Source: Actinoplanes sichuanensis (GTDB lineage Bacteria > Actinomycetota > Actinomycetes > Mycobacteriales > Micromonosporaceae). Taken from it: DNA of 64,000 nucleotides. Shown here piece after piece: positions 33,944 through 42,194 of the stretch. Each line of letters begins with the position of its first letter. Within the stretch, counting starts at the first letter, position 1. Made by a program: the position numbers and the translations under genes. Below the pieces are notes generated by a model. That model saw nothing but the letters and a program-made list of their open reading frames with translations, did no database searches and was not told where the DNA came from. The DNA lies in contig NZ_AP028461.1 of NCBI RefSeq assembly GCF_033097365.1, positions 11,249,501 to 11,313,500 on the forward strand, given 5' to 3'.

Positions 33944-33953
33944 ACCACGTGGT
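33944..33953. promoter_or_regulatory. Palindrome ACCACGTGGT between divergent GT4 and GH13 genes
   Basis: A perfect 10-bp palindrome in the 82-bp divergent gap between the GT4 gene (starts 33919) and the alpha-glucosidase (starts 34002). It could be a shared operator; no known consensus is claimed. Confidence 0.3.
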
Positions 33954-34001
33954 CAGTATGCATCGCCGGTGAGCCACGCGTTCTCGTGTTAGAGAAGACG
34001 A

Positions 34002-35690
34002 ATGACGGATTCGTGGTGGAAGAAGTCGGTCGTCTACCAGATCTATCCGCGCAGTTTCGCGGACTCCGGCGGCGACGGCATGGGCGACCTGCGCGGGATC
34101 ATCAACCACCTCGACCACCTGGCCGAGCTGGGTGTGGACGTGCTCTGGCTGTCCCCGGTCTACCCGTCCCCGCAGGACGACAACGGCTACGACATCAGCG
34201 ACTATCAGGACATCGAGCCGCTCTTCGGTGACCTGGCGACCTTCGACGAGCTGCTGGCCGGAGCCCATGACCGGGGCATGAAGATCATCATGGACCTGGT
34301 GGTGAACCACAGCTCCGACGAGCACCAGTGGTTCCGGGAGAGCCGGTCGGCCAAGGATCACCCGAAACGGGACTGGTACTGGTGGCGGCCGGCGCGGCCG
34401 GGCATGGAACCCGGCACACCCGGCGCCGAGCCGACCAACTGGGGTTCGGTCTTCGGCGGCTCGTCCTGGGAGTTCGACGAGACCACCGGCGAGTACTACC
34501 TGCATCTGTTCTCCCGCAAGCAGCCCGACCTCAACTGGGAGAACCCGGAGGTCAGGCAGGCCGTCTACGCGATGATGCGCTGGTGGCTGGACCGGGGTGT
34601 GGACGGCTTCCGGATGGACGTCATCAACATGATCTCCAAGGACCTGGCCCTGCCGGACGGGCGGCTGAACGCCGGATCCGCCTACGCCGACGGTTCCGCC
34701 GCTTTCATCGGCGGCCCCCGCCTGCACGAGTTCCTGCAGGAGATGTACCGGGAGGTCTTCGAGGGGCGTGCGGGCCTGCTGACCGTCGGCGAGATGCCCG
34801 GCGTCACGGTCGACGAGGCGATCCTGCACACCGATCCGGATCGGCACGAGGTCGACATGGTCTTCCAGTTCGACCACGTGTGGGTGGACCGTGGACCCGA
34901 CCCCTGGCGGCTCGTGCCGCTTCAGCTCACCCAACTCAAGGCGATCCTCGGGCGCTGGCAGGCCGGGCTGGCCGAAGCCGGTTGGAACAGCCTCTACTGG
35001 AACAACCACGACCAGCCGCGGGTCGTCTCCCGGTACGGCGACGACGGTCCCGCCCACCGGGTCGCCTCGGCGAAGATGCTCGGCACCGTTCTGCACCTGC
35101 ACCGCGGAACGCCCTACGTCTACCAGGGCGAAGAGCTGGGCATGACGAACTACCCGTTCGGCGCGATCAGCGAGTTCCGCGACATCGAGGCGCTCGGTCA
35201 GTACCGGCAGGCGGTCGAGCTCGAAGGCCGTACCGCCGAAGAGGTCTTGACGGTCTTGCGGGCCCGCGGCCGGGACAACGCCCGCACGCCGATGCAATGG
35301 GACGACTCGCCGAACGGCGGATTCTCCACCGGGACGCCCTGGCTGCCGGTCAATCCGAACTATCGGGAGGTCAACGCGAAGGCGCAGCGCGCCGATCCGG
35401 ATTCGGTCTTCCACCACTACCGGCGGCTCATCGAGTTGCGGAAGACCGAACCGGCGGTCGCCCACGGCGACTTCACCATGCTGCTGCCGCAGGACGAGCG
35501 GCTGTACGCCTTCACCCGCCGCCTCGGGAGCACCGAACTGCTGGTGATCGGCAACTTCTCCGGTGTCGAGGCGCCGGCCGGGATCGACGGCTGGGACGGC
35601 GCCGAGCTGCTGATCAACAATCTGGAGGAGCCGCCCAAGGACCTGACGCTGGCTCCCTGGCAGGCCGTGGTCTATCGCCGCTCGGTCTGA
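34002..35690 (+). CDS. GH13 alpha-glucosidase, oligo-1,6-glucosidase type
   Basis: A 562-residue cytoplasmic GH13 enzyme of full family length. It begins WWKKSVVYQIYPRSF. Catalytic residues are Asp206 (DGFRMDVINM), Glu264 (LLTVGEMPG) and Asp337 (WNNHDQPR). The DVIN after the nucleophile is the form associated with alpha-1,6-glucosidase (isomaltase, oligo-1,6-glucosidase) specificity, unlike the SA form in the GH13 at 14121. It is divergent from the GT4 genes, and its last 19 bp overlap the convergent SDR gene. Likely hydrolyses isomalto-oligosaccharides, trehalulose-like or related alpha-glucosides. Confidence 0.95.
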   Translation: MTDSWWKKSVVYQIYPRSFADSGGDGMGDLRGIINHLDHLAELGVDVLWLSPVYPSPQDDNGYDISDYQDIEPLFGDLATFDELLAGAHDRGMKIIMDLVVNHSSDEHQWFRESRSAKDHPKRDWYWWRPARPGMEPGTPGAEPTNWGSVFGGSSWEFDETTGEYYLHLFSRKQPDLNWENPEVRQAVYAMMRWWLDRGVDGFRMDVINMISKDLALPDGRLNAGSAYADGSAAFIGGPRLHEFLQEMYREVFEGRAGLLTVGEMPGVTVDEAILHTDPDRHEVDMVFQFDHVWVDRGPDPWRLVPLQLTQLKAILGRWQAGLAEAGWNSLYWNNHDQPRVVSRYGDDGPAHRVASAKMLGTVLHLHRGTPYVYQGEELGMTNYPFGAISEFRDIEALGQYRQAVELEGRTAEEVLTVLRARGRDNARTPMQWDDSPNGGFSTGTPWLPVNPNYREVNAKAQRADPDSVFHHYRRLIELRKTEPAVAHGDFTMLLPQDERLYAFTRRLGSTELLVIGNFSGVEAPAGIDGWDGAELLINNLEEPPKDLTLAPWQAVVYRRSV

Positions 35691-36463
35691 CGCATCATCG
35701 CGCCGAGCGCGGCCAGGGTGATCCGCCGCCCGGCCAGCCGGCTGGCGCCCATCATGATCCGGTTTCGGGCGCCGGTGATCAGGCTGGGCGGCGTGTTCCG
35801 CCGGTCCAGGGCCCGGATGGCCAGGTCGACGACGGTGTCCGGGCGCATCCGGGCCGTCCCGCCGTCGGCGCCCTGGCCGGCCACGTCGAAGAACTCGGTC
35901 TCGGTGGCGCCCGGCGACAGTGCCATCACCGTGAGCCCGGTGCCGCGCGACTCGGCCCAGAGCGCCTCGGTGAAGTTGAGGACGAACGCCTTCGTCGCCG
36001 CGTAGACCGCCAGTGTCGGGCTCGGCTGGTAGCCGGCGATGCTCGCCACGTTGACCAGCACGCCGCCGCCGTGTGCCCGGAGCGGCTCGATGAACGCCCT
36101 GGTGACCTCGGTCAACGTGGTCACGTTGAGAGTGATCTCGTCGGTGATCCGCTGCGGGTCGGCCTCGTGGAACAGCCCGTGCGTGCCGAACCCGGCGTTG
36201 TTGATCAGGCTGGTCACGGTGATGCCTCGCTCGGCCACCGCGGCGGCGAGTTTCGTGCCCGCACCCGGCTGGGCCAGGTCCAGGCCGATCGTCGTGACGC
36301 TCACGCCGGGCAGCTCGGCGGCCAGCGCGTCCAGCCGGTCGGTGCGCCTGGCCACGAGCACCAGGTTCGAGCCGCGGGCGGCCAGGCGGCGGGCGAAGAG
36401 CGCGCCGAGCCCGGAACTCGCGCCGGTGATCAGGGTGGTCTGGTTACGAAAGTCGACGGCCAT
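35672..36463 (-). CDS. Short-chain dehydrogenase/reductase
   Basis: A 263-residue classical SDR. Cofactor motif TLITGASSGLGALFA, NNAGFG, active-site Ser in NVASIAGYQ and the catalytic Tyr/Lys in VYAATKAFVL (YxxxK) are all present. It overlaps the 3' end of the alpha-glucosidase by 19 bp tail to tail and is divergent from the TetR gene at 36528, with which it shares a palindromic operator candidate (36485-36499). ATG 36463 is favoured over an upstream ATG at 36490 that falls inside that operator. Substrate unknown. Confidence 0.93.
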   Translation of the reverse strand: MAVDFRNQTTLITGASSGLGALFARRLAARGSNLVLVARRTDRLDALAAELPGVSVTTIGLDLAQPGAGTKLAAAVAERGITVTSLINNAGFGTHGLFHEADPQRITDEITLNVTTLTEVTRAFIEPLRAHGGGVLVNVASIAGYQPSPTLAVYAATKAFVLNFTEALWAESRGTGLTVMALSPGATETEFFDVAGQGADGGTARMRPDTVVDLAIRALDRRNTPPSLITGARNRIMMGASRLAGRRITLAALGAMMRQTERR

Positions 36464-36484
36464 GGTTGTCACGCTATGCCGATG

Positions 36485-36499
36485 TGGCACTGAGTGTCA
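36485..36499. promoter_or_regulatory. TetR operator candidate
   Basis: TGGCACT-G-AGTGTCA (36485-36499) is a 15-bp palindrome with one mismatch, in the 64-bp gap between the divergent SDR and TetR genes. Its position would let the TetR protein control both. Confidence 0.6.
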
Positions 36500-36527
36500 A
36501 TCGGGCACGGCATGTTAGGGTTCCCGC

Positions 36528-37106
36528 ATGTCGTCGCTCTGGTCCCGGACCCGCAACGCCGTCTACGGCGAGATCACCAGGACCGCGATGGAGCTCTTCC
36601 TCACCCGCGGCTTCGACGCCACCACGATCGACGACATCGCCGCCGCGGCCGGCATCTCCCGGCGTTCGTTCTTCCGTTATTTCGGCACCAAGGAGGACGT
36701 GGTCCTCGGCGATCTCATCGCCAGTGGTGATCTGATCCGGCAGGCCCTGGAGGCCCGGCCAGCCGACGAGGACGCGTGGACCGCGCTCTGCAACGCGCTG
36801 CACACCGTCAAGGACACCGCCTACGACTCCGAGACGATGCTGAAGATCTTCCGGATGGTCCACGAGACACCCTCGCTGCGTGCCCGCAGCATCGAGAAAC
36901 ACCTGCAATGGCAGGCGCTGCTCACCCCGGAGGTCCGGCGGCGGCTCGGCGCCGATCCCGCAAACCCCTTGGATGTACGGGCGGACGCGCTCGTGGCCAC
37001 CGTCATCACCTGTCTGGACGTGGCCGGCGAGGCCTGGACCCGGGCCGACGGCAAGGTTCCCCTGGAGTCCCTGTTCGACGCCGCGGCCGCCGCGGTCCGC
37101 CCCTAG
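36528..37106 (+). CDS. TetR-family transcriptional regulator
   Basis: A 192-residue TetR regulator. The N-terminal helix-turn-helix is ATTIDDIAAAAGISRRSFFRYF, followed by the usual all-helical ligand domain. ATG 36528. Its stop TAG shares bases with the stop of the convergent AraC gene (CTAG at 37103-37106). The palindrome at 36485-36499 indicates autoregulation and control of the SDR gene. Ligand unknown. Confidence 0.93.
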   Translation: MSSLWSRTRNAVYGEITRTAMELFLTRGFDATTIDDIAAAAGISRRSFFRYFGTKEDVVLGDLIASGDLIRQALEARPADEDAWTALCNALHTVKDTAYDSETMLKIFRMVHETPSLRARSIEKHLQWQALLTPEVRRRLGADPANPLDVRADALVATVITCLDVAGEAWTRADGKVPLESLFDAAAAAVRP

Positions 37107-38020
37107 GTTCGGAGGCTTCCGGGGGAGACGCCGAAGGTTCGTTTGAAAGCGCGACCGAAGGCGGCCTCGGACTGGTAGCCGAAACGGTGCGCCACCGCCG
37201 AGAGCGGCTCGGTGGTCGCGTGCAGGTGGGTGCGGGCGGACTGCATCCGCCAGTCGGCGAGGTAGCGCATGGCGGATTCGCCGACGAGCGCCGTGAAGCG
37301 TTCGGCGAACGCGGAACGGGACATGCCGGCCTCGCGGGCGAGTGAGATCAGGCTCCAGTCCCGCCCCGGGGACCGGTGGATGGCGGCCAGTGCCCGACCG
37401 ACGTGGTCGTCCCGTAGCGCCGCCAGCCAGCCCTGCCGGGCCTCCGGCGCACCGGCCAGCCAGGCCCGGATCGCCTGGATCACCAGCACGTCGGCGAGTC
37501 GGGTCAGGACCGTCTCGCCGCCGGGCCGCAACTCCTGGGCCTCCCGGGCGATCAGGCGCAGCGTGCTGTGCAGCCAGCCGGCGTCGTCGGCGTCCCACCC
37601 GTCCATGTGCAGAACCGGCGGCAGCTGCCGGGCCAACCGGTCACCGGCCGCGTTGTCGAACCGCAGCACCCCGTAGGTGACCTGGGTCAGCTCACCGCCG
37701 CCACCGTGTCGCAACAGCTCATAGCAGTCGCTGAGCATCTCGACGGGCAGCTCGAACAACGGATCGGCGGGCACGTCCGGCCCACTGCGGAACACGTGCG
37801 GGGTGCCGTGCGGCAGCAGGGTGAGGCTGCCCGCGGCCAGATGCAGCGGTTCGCTCCCGTCGATCTCCAGGCGGCAGGAACCGGCGGTCACCACGACCAG
37901 GGCGAGGCGGCCGGCCAGTTCGGGAACGGCGATTCCCCAGGGCGCGGTGAGGTCGGTACGGCAGTACAGGGTGCCGCTGAGCCTGAGTTGGTGCAGTGCT
38001 TCGCCGAGTGGATCGGTCAT
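37103..38020 (-). CDS. AraC-family regulator with N-terminal cupin
   Basis: A 305-residue regulator with an N-terminal cupin_6-like ligand domain (about 20-180: LTLLPHGTPHVFRSG) and a C-terminal double helix-turn-helix (about 205-300: WSLISLAREAGMSRSAFAER, then AVAHRFGYQSEAAFGRAFKR). It is divergent from the NmrA-like gene at 38148, a common arrangement in which the regulator activates the oxidoreductase. ATG 38020 is chosen; upstream extension would cross the promoter. An inverted repeat at 38032-38063 is the likely binding site. Confidence 0.92.
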   Translation of the reverse strand: MTDPLGEALHQLRLSGTLYCRTDLTAPWGIAVPELAGRLALVVVTAGSCRLEIDGSEPLHLAAGSLTLLPHGTPHVFRSGPDVPADPLFELPVEMLSDCYELLRHGGGGELTQVTYGVLRFDNAAGDRLARQLPPVLHMDGWDADDAGWLHSTLRLIAREAQELRPGGETVLTRLADVLVIQAIRAWLAGAPEARQGWLAALRDDHVGRALAAIHRSPGRDWSLISLAREAGMSRSAFAERFTALVGESAMRYLADWRMQSARTHLHATTEPLSAVAHRFGYQSEAAFGRAFKRTFGVSPGSLRT

Positions 38021-38031
38021 CCTCAGATCAT

Positions 38032-38063
38032 TGCAGATCATCCGGATACTTGGACGATCTGCA
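38032..38063. promoter_or_regulatory. Inverted repeat in the AraC/NmrA divergent promoter
   Basis: TGCAGATC (38032-38039) and GATCTGCA (38056-38063) are perfect 8-bp arms with a 16-bp spacer; a further direct half-site CAGATCAT lies at 38024-38031. Location directly upstream of the AraC gene supports a regulator site. Confidence 0.55.
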
Positions 38064-38147
38064 TAGTGAACTGGACTGTGAATGATTGAGCGTCCAGAGC
38101 AGAGTCGCAATCATGGAGTCATCGCTCAACACGATCTGGGGGAACGC

Positions 38148-38954
38148 ATGATTCTTGTGACTGGGGCCGGCGGCAAGACCGGGCGTCGGGTCATCGATCG
38201 GCTCACCGACGCCGGTCATGACTACCGGGCCGTCGGGCGCGGCAGTGTGCCGCCGTTCGTCTGGGAACGGCCGGACACCTGGACCGCCGTGCTGGCCGGG
38301 GTGCGTGCGGCGTACATCGTGCATCCGGAACTCGCCGCGACCGGAGCGCCCGCGGTGATCGAGGAATTCGTCGCGGCCGCGACAGCCGCCGGGGTGCAGC
38401 GGCTGGTCCTGCTCTCCGGCCGCGGCGAGACGAACGCCGAACTCTCCGAAAAGGCCGTGCAGAACTCCGGGCTCGCGCACACCGTGGTGCGGGCCGGCTG
38501 GTTCGCGCAGAACTTCACCGAGGGGCTGCTCCATCCGGGTGCGGGTGGCGGGGTGTTCGCGCTGCCGGCCGGGACGGTCCGTGAACCGGTCGTCGACGCG
38601 GAGGACATCGCCGATGTCGTCACCGCGGCGCTCACCGATTCCCGGCACGACGGGCGGCTCTACGACGTGACGGGTGCGCGGCTGTTCACCTTCGACGAGA
38701 TGGCCGAGGAGATCGGCCGCGCTGCCGGGCGGCCGGTCCGGTACGCGCCGGTGGGGCTCGAAGACTTCCGGGAACTGCTGATCCCGCACGTCGGCCCGGA
38801 CCAGGCGGAGATGTTCGTCCAGTTGTGCGCCGAGGTCTTCGACGGCCGCAACGAGAAGCCCGGCGAGGGAATCCAGGAGGCGCTGGGCCGGGAGCCTCGG
38901 GACTTCACCGCCTTCTGCCGGACCGCTGCCGCGACCGGGGTGTGGTCCTGGTGA
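38148..38954 (+). CDS. NmrA-like NAD(P)-binding oxidoreductase
   Basis: A 268-residue atypical SDR of the NmrA/azoreductase-like group. MILVTGAGGKTGRRVIDRL is the nucleotide-binding start, followed by LVLLSGRGET and FAQNFTEGLL. The classical YxxxK is not evident, as is usual for this group. ATG 38148 follows GGGGGAA; the frame is open upstream but that lies in the promoter. The stop codon overlaps the GTG of the DUF4345 gene (38951), so the two are coupled. Confidence 0.9.
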   Translation: MILVTGAGGKTGRRVIDRLTDAGHDYRAVGRGSVPPFVWERPDTWTAVLAGVRAAYIVHPELAATGAPAVIEEFVAAATAAGVQRLVLLSGRGETNAELSEKAVQNSGLAHTVVRAGWFAQNFTEGLLHPGAGGGVFALPAGTVREPVVDAEDIADVVTAALTDSRHDGRLYDVTGARLFTFDEMAEEIGRAAGRPVRYAPVGLEDFRELLIPHVGPDQAEMFVQLCAEVFDGRNEKPGEGIQEALGREPRDFTAFCRTAAATGVWSW

Positions 38955-39349
38955 CGACCCTGCCGCAGCGGATCGTTCTGGCGGTCTCCGGACTGGTCAT
39001 CGTCCTGATCGGTGCGGCCGGTCTGTTCACGCCGGTGTGGTTCCGGGAGGTCAACGGCATCCGGATGGGGCCGGACGTCGCCCTGCTCAGCGAGACCCGG
39101 GCGGCCGGCGCACTTCTGCTCGCCGCCGGAGTGACCGTGCTGCTCGGCGCCTTCGTGCCCCGGCTCGCGCGGACGGCGGCCGCCGTCGGTGCGGTCGGCT
39201 ACCTGGTGACCGCGCTGGCCCGGCTGGTGAGCCTGGCGGCGGACGGTTCACCGGGCGGCGGCCTGCTGTTCGCCGCCGTGGTCGAGCTGGCCCTCGGCCT
39301 GGCCTGCGCCGCGCTGCTCCGGACACCCCGACGGGCCGCCATGGCCTGA
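38951..39349 (+). CDS. DUF4345-type membrane protein
   Basis: A 132-residue protein with four hydrophobic segments (RIVLAVSGLVIVLIGAAGLF and others) and the NGIRMGPDVALLSETRAAGA stretch typical of DUF4345. GTG 38951 overlaps the stop of the NmrA-like gene as GTGA. Role unknown; co-regulation by the AraC protein is likely. Confidence 0.85.
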   Translation: MTTLPQRIVLAVSGLVIVLIGAAGLFTPVWFREVNGIRMGPDVALLSETRAAGALLLAAGVTVLLGAFVPRLARTAAAVGAVGYLVTALARLVSLAADGSPGGGLLFAAVVELALGLACAALLRTPRRAAMA

Positions 39350-39403
39350 AGCCGGACCGTGCCGGGTGCGATATCGAAGCGGATCCGGGGTATCCGGATA
39401 CGC

Positions 39404-39892
39404 ATGACGAGTCATGTGATGCGTGGTCATCGGGTTTCGGCCTGGTGGGGGCTGGCCGGGTTCGGGGTGGCGGTGGCTGTCGCCGCTCTGCTCGGTGGGC
39501 TCGGGGTGGCCGGGACCGCCGACGAGTACCAGGGGCTGGACCAGCCCGCGTGGGCACCGCCGTCGGCGGTGTTCGGGCCGGTCTGGACCGTGCTCTACGT
39601 GATGATCGCGGTCAGCGGCTGGCTGGTCTGGCGGCGTACCGGATGGTCGACGGCGCTCAACTGGTATGCCGCGCAACTGGTGCTCAACGGGATCTGGACG
39701 CCGATCTTCTTCGGCTTCGGGCAATACGGGCTCGCGCTGGCCGACATCGTGGTTCTCTGGGTGTTGATCGGTGTCACGGTGTGGAAGTTCCGGCCGATCT
39801 CCCGGGCCGCGGCCGGTCTGCTGCTGCCGTATTGGGCGTGGGTCACGTTCGCGACCGCCCTGAACACCGCGATCTGGCTGATGAACAAATAA
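39404..39892 (+). CDS. tspO: TspO/MBR-family membrane protein
   Basis: A 162-residue five-helix membrane protein of the tryptophan-rich sensory protein/translocator family. LDQPAWAPPSAVFGPVWTVL and LNGIWTPIFFGFGQYGLALA are conserved TspO signatures. Relatives bind tetrapyrroles or cholesterol and respond to stress. ATG 39404 is chosen because an earlier ATG at 39359 would add a basic, non-family N-terminus. Confidence 0.92.
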   Translation: MTSHVMRGHRVSAWWGLAGFGVAVAVAALLGGLGVAGTADEYQGLDQPAWAPPSAVFGPVWTVLYVMIAVSGWLVWRRTGWSTALNWYAAQLVLNGIWTPIFFGFGQYGLALADIVVLWVLIGVTVWKFRPISRAAAGLLLPYWAWVTFATALNTAIWLMNK

Positions 39893-40004
39893 TCTGAGCT
39901 TTTTTCACAGAACTCCCCACCTGTCCCGCCGGTAACCGGCAGGGTGGCTTGTGGTCGCCGGCGCATCCGAAATGACCCCTTATGCCGGTGGCCGGGGAGT
40001 TCAT

Positions 40005-42134
40005 ATGCGCCGCTCACGGCCCACCGCACGTCTTGTCGCCCTGCTTCCGGCGCTCACCGTCGTGATCGCCGGATCCGGTGCCGCCATGCGGTCACCCGTC
40101 ACCGCCACCCGAACCGCGGGGCCCGATCCGGTCCTGCAGACCTTCGGTCTGGCGGAGTCCGGCATGCGCCTGACCGGGGGACACACCATCGCGGCCAGGT
40201 CGGCGGTGGCCCCGGCGGCGCCGCGCACCGCCGAACTCGCCCGGCGGACCACCGCGCCGTTCAGCCTGGTCGGCGTCACCTGGGCGGATCCGGATTCGAT
40301 GCCGAAGGGAACCATCGAGGTACGGACGAGGCGTCTCGGCACCGGCACCTGGTCCACCTGGCGGCTCCTGGAGACCGACAACCCGGACGCCTCAGCGGGT
40401 GGACCGGGGGTACGCGGCAGCAGCGACCCGCTCTGGGTGGGCCCGTCCGACGGCGTCCAGGCCCGGATGACCGCCATCGGCGACACCGCGATGCCGGCCG
40501 GACTCCGGGTCGACCTGATCAACCCGGACGCCCCCGAGACCGACGCGCCCCCGGCGATGACCCCGGTCGCCCGTCAGGAACCGTCGGGGAGCGCGGACCG
40601 ACCGGCCGGAAAGACGGCCGAGGTCCCGGTGGTTCTCCCGGTCCGCCCGGTTCCCCGGCTGGTGACCCGATCCGGCTGGGCCGCCGACGAGTCGATCGTG
40701 AAGGAGCCACCGGAGTACACGGGCGCGGTGCACATCGTTTTCGTGCACCACACGGCGACCGGTAACGGCTACGACTGCACCGAATCGGCGAGCATCGTCC
40801 GGGGCATCGAACGGTTCCACGTGAAGAGCAAGGGCTGGAACGACATCGGCTACAACTTCCTGGTCGACAAGTGCGGACGGATCTTCGAGGGTCGCGGCGG
40901 CGGGGTGCACCGGTCCGTCCTGGGCGCGCACACCCTCGGTTTCAACGCGAACGCCAGCGCCGTCGCGGTGATCGGCGACTACCGGTCGACGGCGATCCCG
41001 ACGGCGGCCCGCGCGTCGGTGGCGCAGCTGGCCGCGTACAAACTGGGCGCCTGGAGCAATCCGCCCCTGGGCCGGGTCGGCCTGGTCTCCGGCGGCAGTG
41101 ACAGGTTTCCGGCCGGCCGCACCGCGCTGCTGAACCGGATCTCCGGCCACCGTGATACCGGGCGCACCGAGTGCCCCGGAAACGCGCTGTACGCGCAACT
41201 CCCGGCGATCCGGGCGGCGGCCGGCGCGGCACCGGCCGGGTTGCGATTCCGCAAGGTCAACGGCGCGACGGCGTACGGCGGGAAGTTCTACACGAAGGGC
41301 CCGGCCGGACCGGCGTGGGACCTGACCACGCCGACCCGGATGATGGACCGCTTCGAGGTGTGGGTCGACGGCCGGTTGTCGGCGGCGGCGCCGAGCGGGC
41401 ACCGGCAGGTCGCGGCGCCGATGGAGCCGGGTGAGCACAAGGTCACCGTGAAGGCCGTGCACCTGTCCGGCAAGGTGGCCACCACGAGCGCCGAGGTGAT
41501 CGTCGACCCGGTGGCCCCACAGTTCGGCCAGCCGCCGCTGGTGGCACTGCGGGAGGGCGTGATCGGTGCGTCGGCCCCGGTGCGGGTCGGCTGGGCGGCC
41601 ACCGACACCTCTGGCCTCAAGTCGGTACGGGTCACCGGCGCGGACACCACCAACCTGTCCGGCGGCACCCGGCAGCACACCGCCACGGCCCGACTCGGCG
41701 AGCCGTCGACCTGGGCGGTCACGGCCACCGACCGCGCCGGAAACTCGTCGAGCGATTCGGTCACCCGTACCCCCGTGCTGTTGACCGAGGCCGAGGCGAC
41801 CCGGACCGGGACCTGGCGGACGGTGCGGGACCAGGGATTCCTCGGCGGCGAAGCCGTCGCCGGATCGGCCGCCGGAGCGTCGCTGAGCTGGACTTTCACC
41901 GGAAGTTCGGCGTCCGTCGTGGCGAGCCGGACGGACGCCTCCGGGCGGGTGCGGATCTATGTCGACGAGGAGTTCGCGGGCGTCGTGGATCTGCGCTCGG
42001 CGAACGCGGGGAACGGGCGCGCGGTGTGGACACGATCGTGGCGCGGCAGTGGCACGCACACCGTGCGGGTGCAGGCCGAAGGCACCTCGGGTCGACCGTC
42101 GGTGGTGCTGGACGGGCTGGTCTACCTGCGCTGA
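40005..42134 (+). CDS. Secreted N-acetylmuramoyl-L-alanine amidase (PGRP/amidase_2)
   Basis: A 709-residue secreted cell-wall amidase. An N-terminal signal segment (RLVALLPALTVVIAGSGA) is followed by an actinomycete-type domain (about 40-180), a linker, and the PGRP amidase about 225-410 with zinc residues in FVHHTATGNGYDC, SGHRDTGRTECPG (His, Cys) and the GGVHRSVLGAHTLGFN region. The C-terminal 300 residues are Ig-like and carbohydrate-binding-like modules (VILGLVY-type end, LDGLVYLR). It cleaves the lactyl-Ala bond of peptidoglycan. ATG 40005 follows GGGGAG. Confidence 0.93.
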   Translation: MRRSRPTARLVALLPALTVVIAGSGAAMRSPVTATRTAGPDPVLQTFGLAESGMRLTGGHTIAARSAVAPAAPRTAELARRTTAPFSLVGVTWADPDSMPKGTIEVRTRRLGTGTWSTWRLLETDNPDASAGGPGVRGSSDPLWVGPSDGVQARMTAIGDTAMPAGLRVDLINPDAPETDAPPAMTPVARQEPSGSADRPAGKTAEVPVVLPVRPVPRLVTRSGWAADESIVKEPPEYTGAVHIVFVHHTATGNGYDCTESASIVRGIERFHVKSKGWNDIGYNFLVDKCGRIFEGRGGGVHRSVLGAHTLGFNANASAVAVIGDYRSTAIPTAARASVAQLAAYKLGAWSNPPLGRVGLVSGGSDRFPAGRTALLNRISGHRDTGRTECPGNALYAQLPAIRAAAGAAPAGLRFRKVNGATAYGGKFYTKGPAGPAWDLTTPTRMMDRFEVWVDGRLSAAAPSGHRQVAAPMEPGEHKVTVKAVHLSGKVATTSAEVIVDPVAPQFGQPPLVALREGVIGASAPVRVGWAATDTSGLKSVRVTGADTTNLSGGTRQHTATARLGEPSTWAVTATDRAGNSSSDSVTRTPVLLTEAEATRTGTWRTVRDQGFLGGEAVAGSAAGASLSWTFTGSSASVVASRTDASGRVRIYVDEEFAGVVDLRSANAGNGRAVWTRSWRGSGTHTVRVQAEGTSGRPSVVLDGLVYLR

Positions 42135-42194
42135 CCGGCGAACACCGGATAATCGCGGAGGGTGATCGCGACCGGGACGGGCTGGAGGTGTGGA

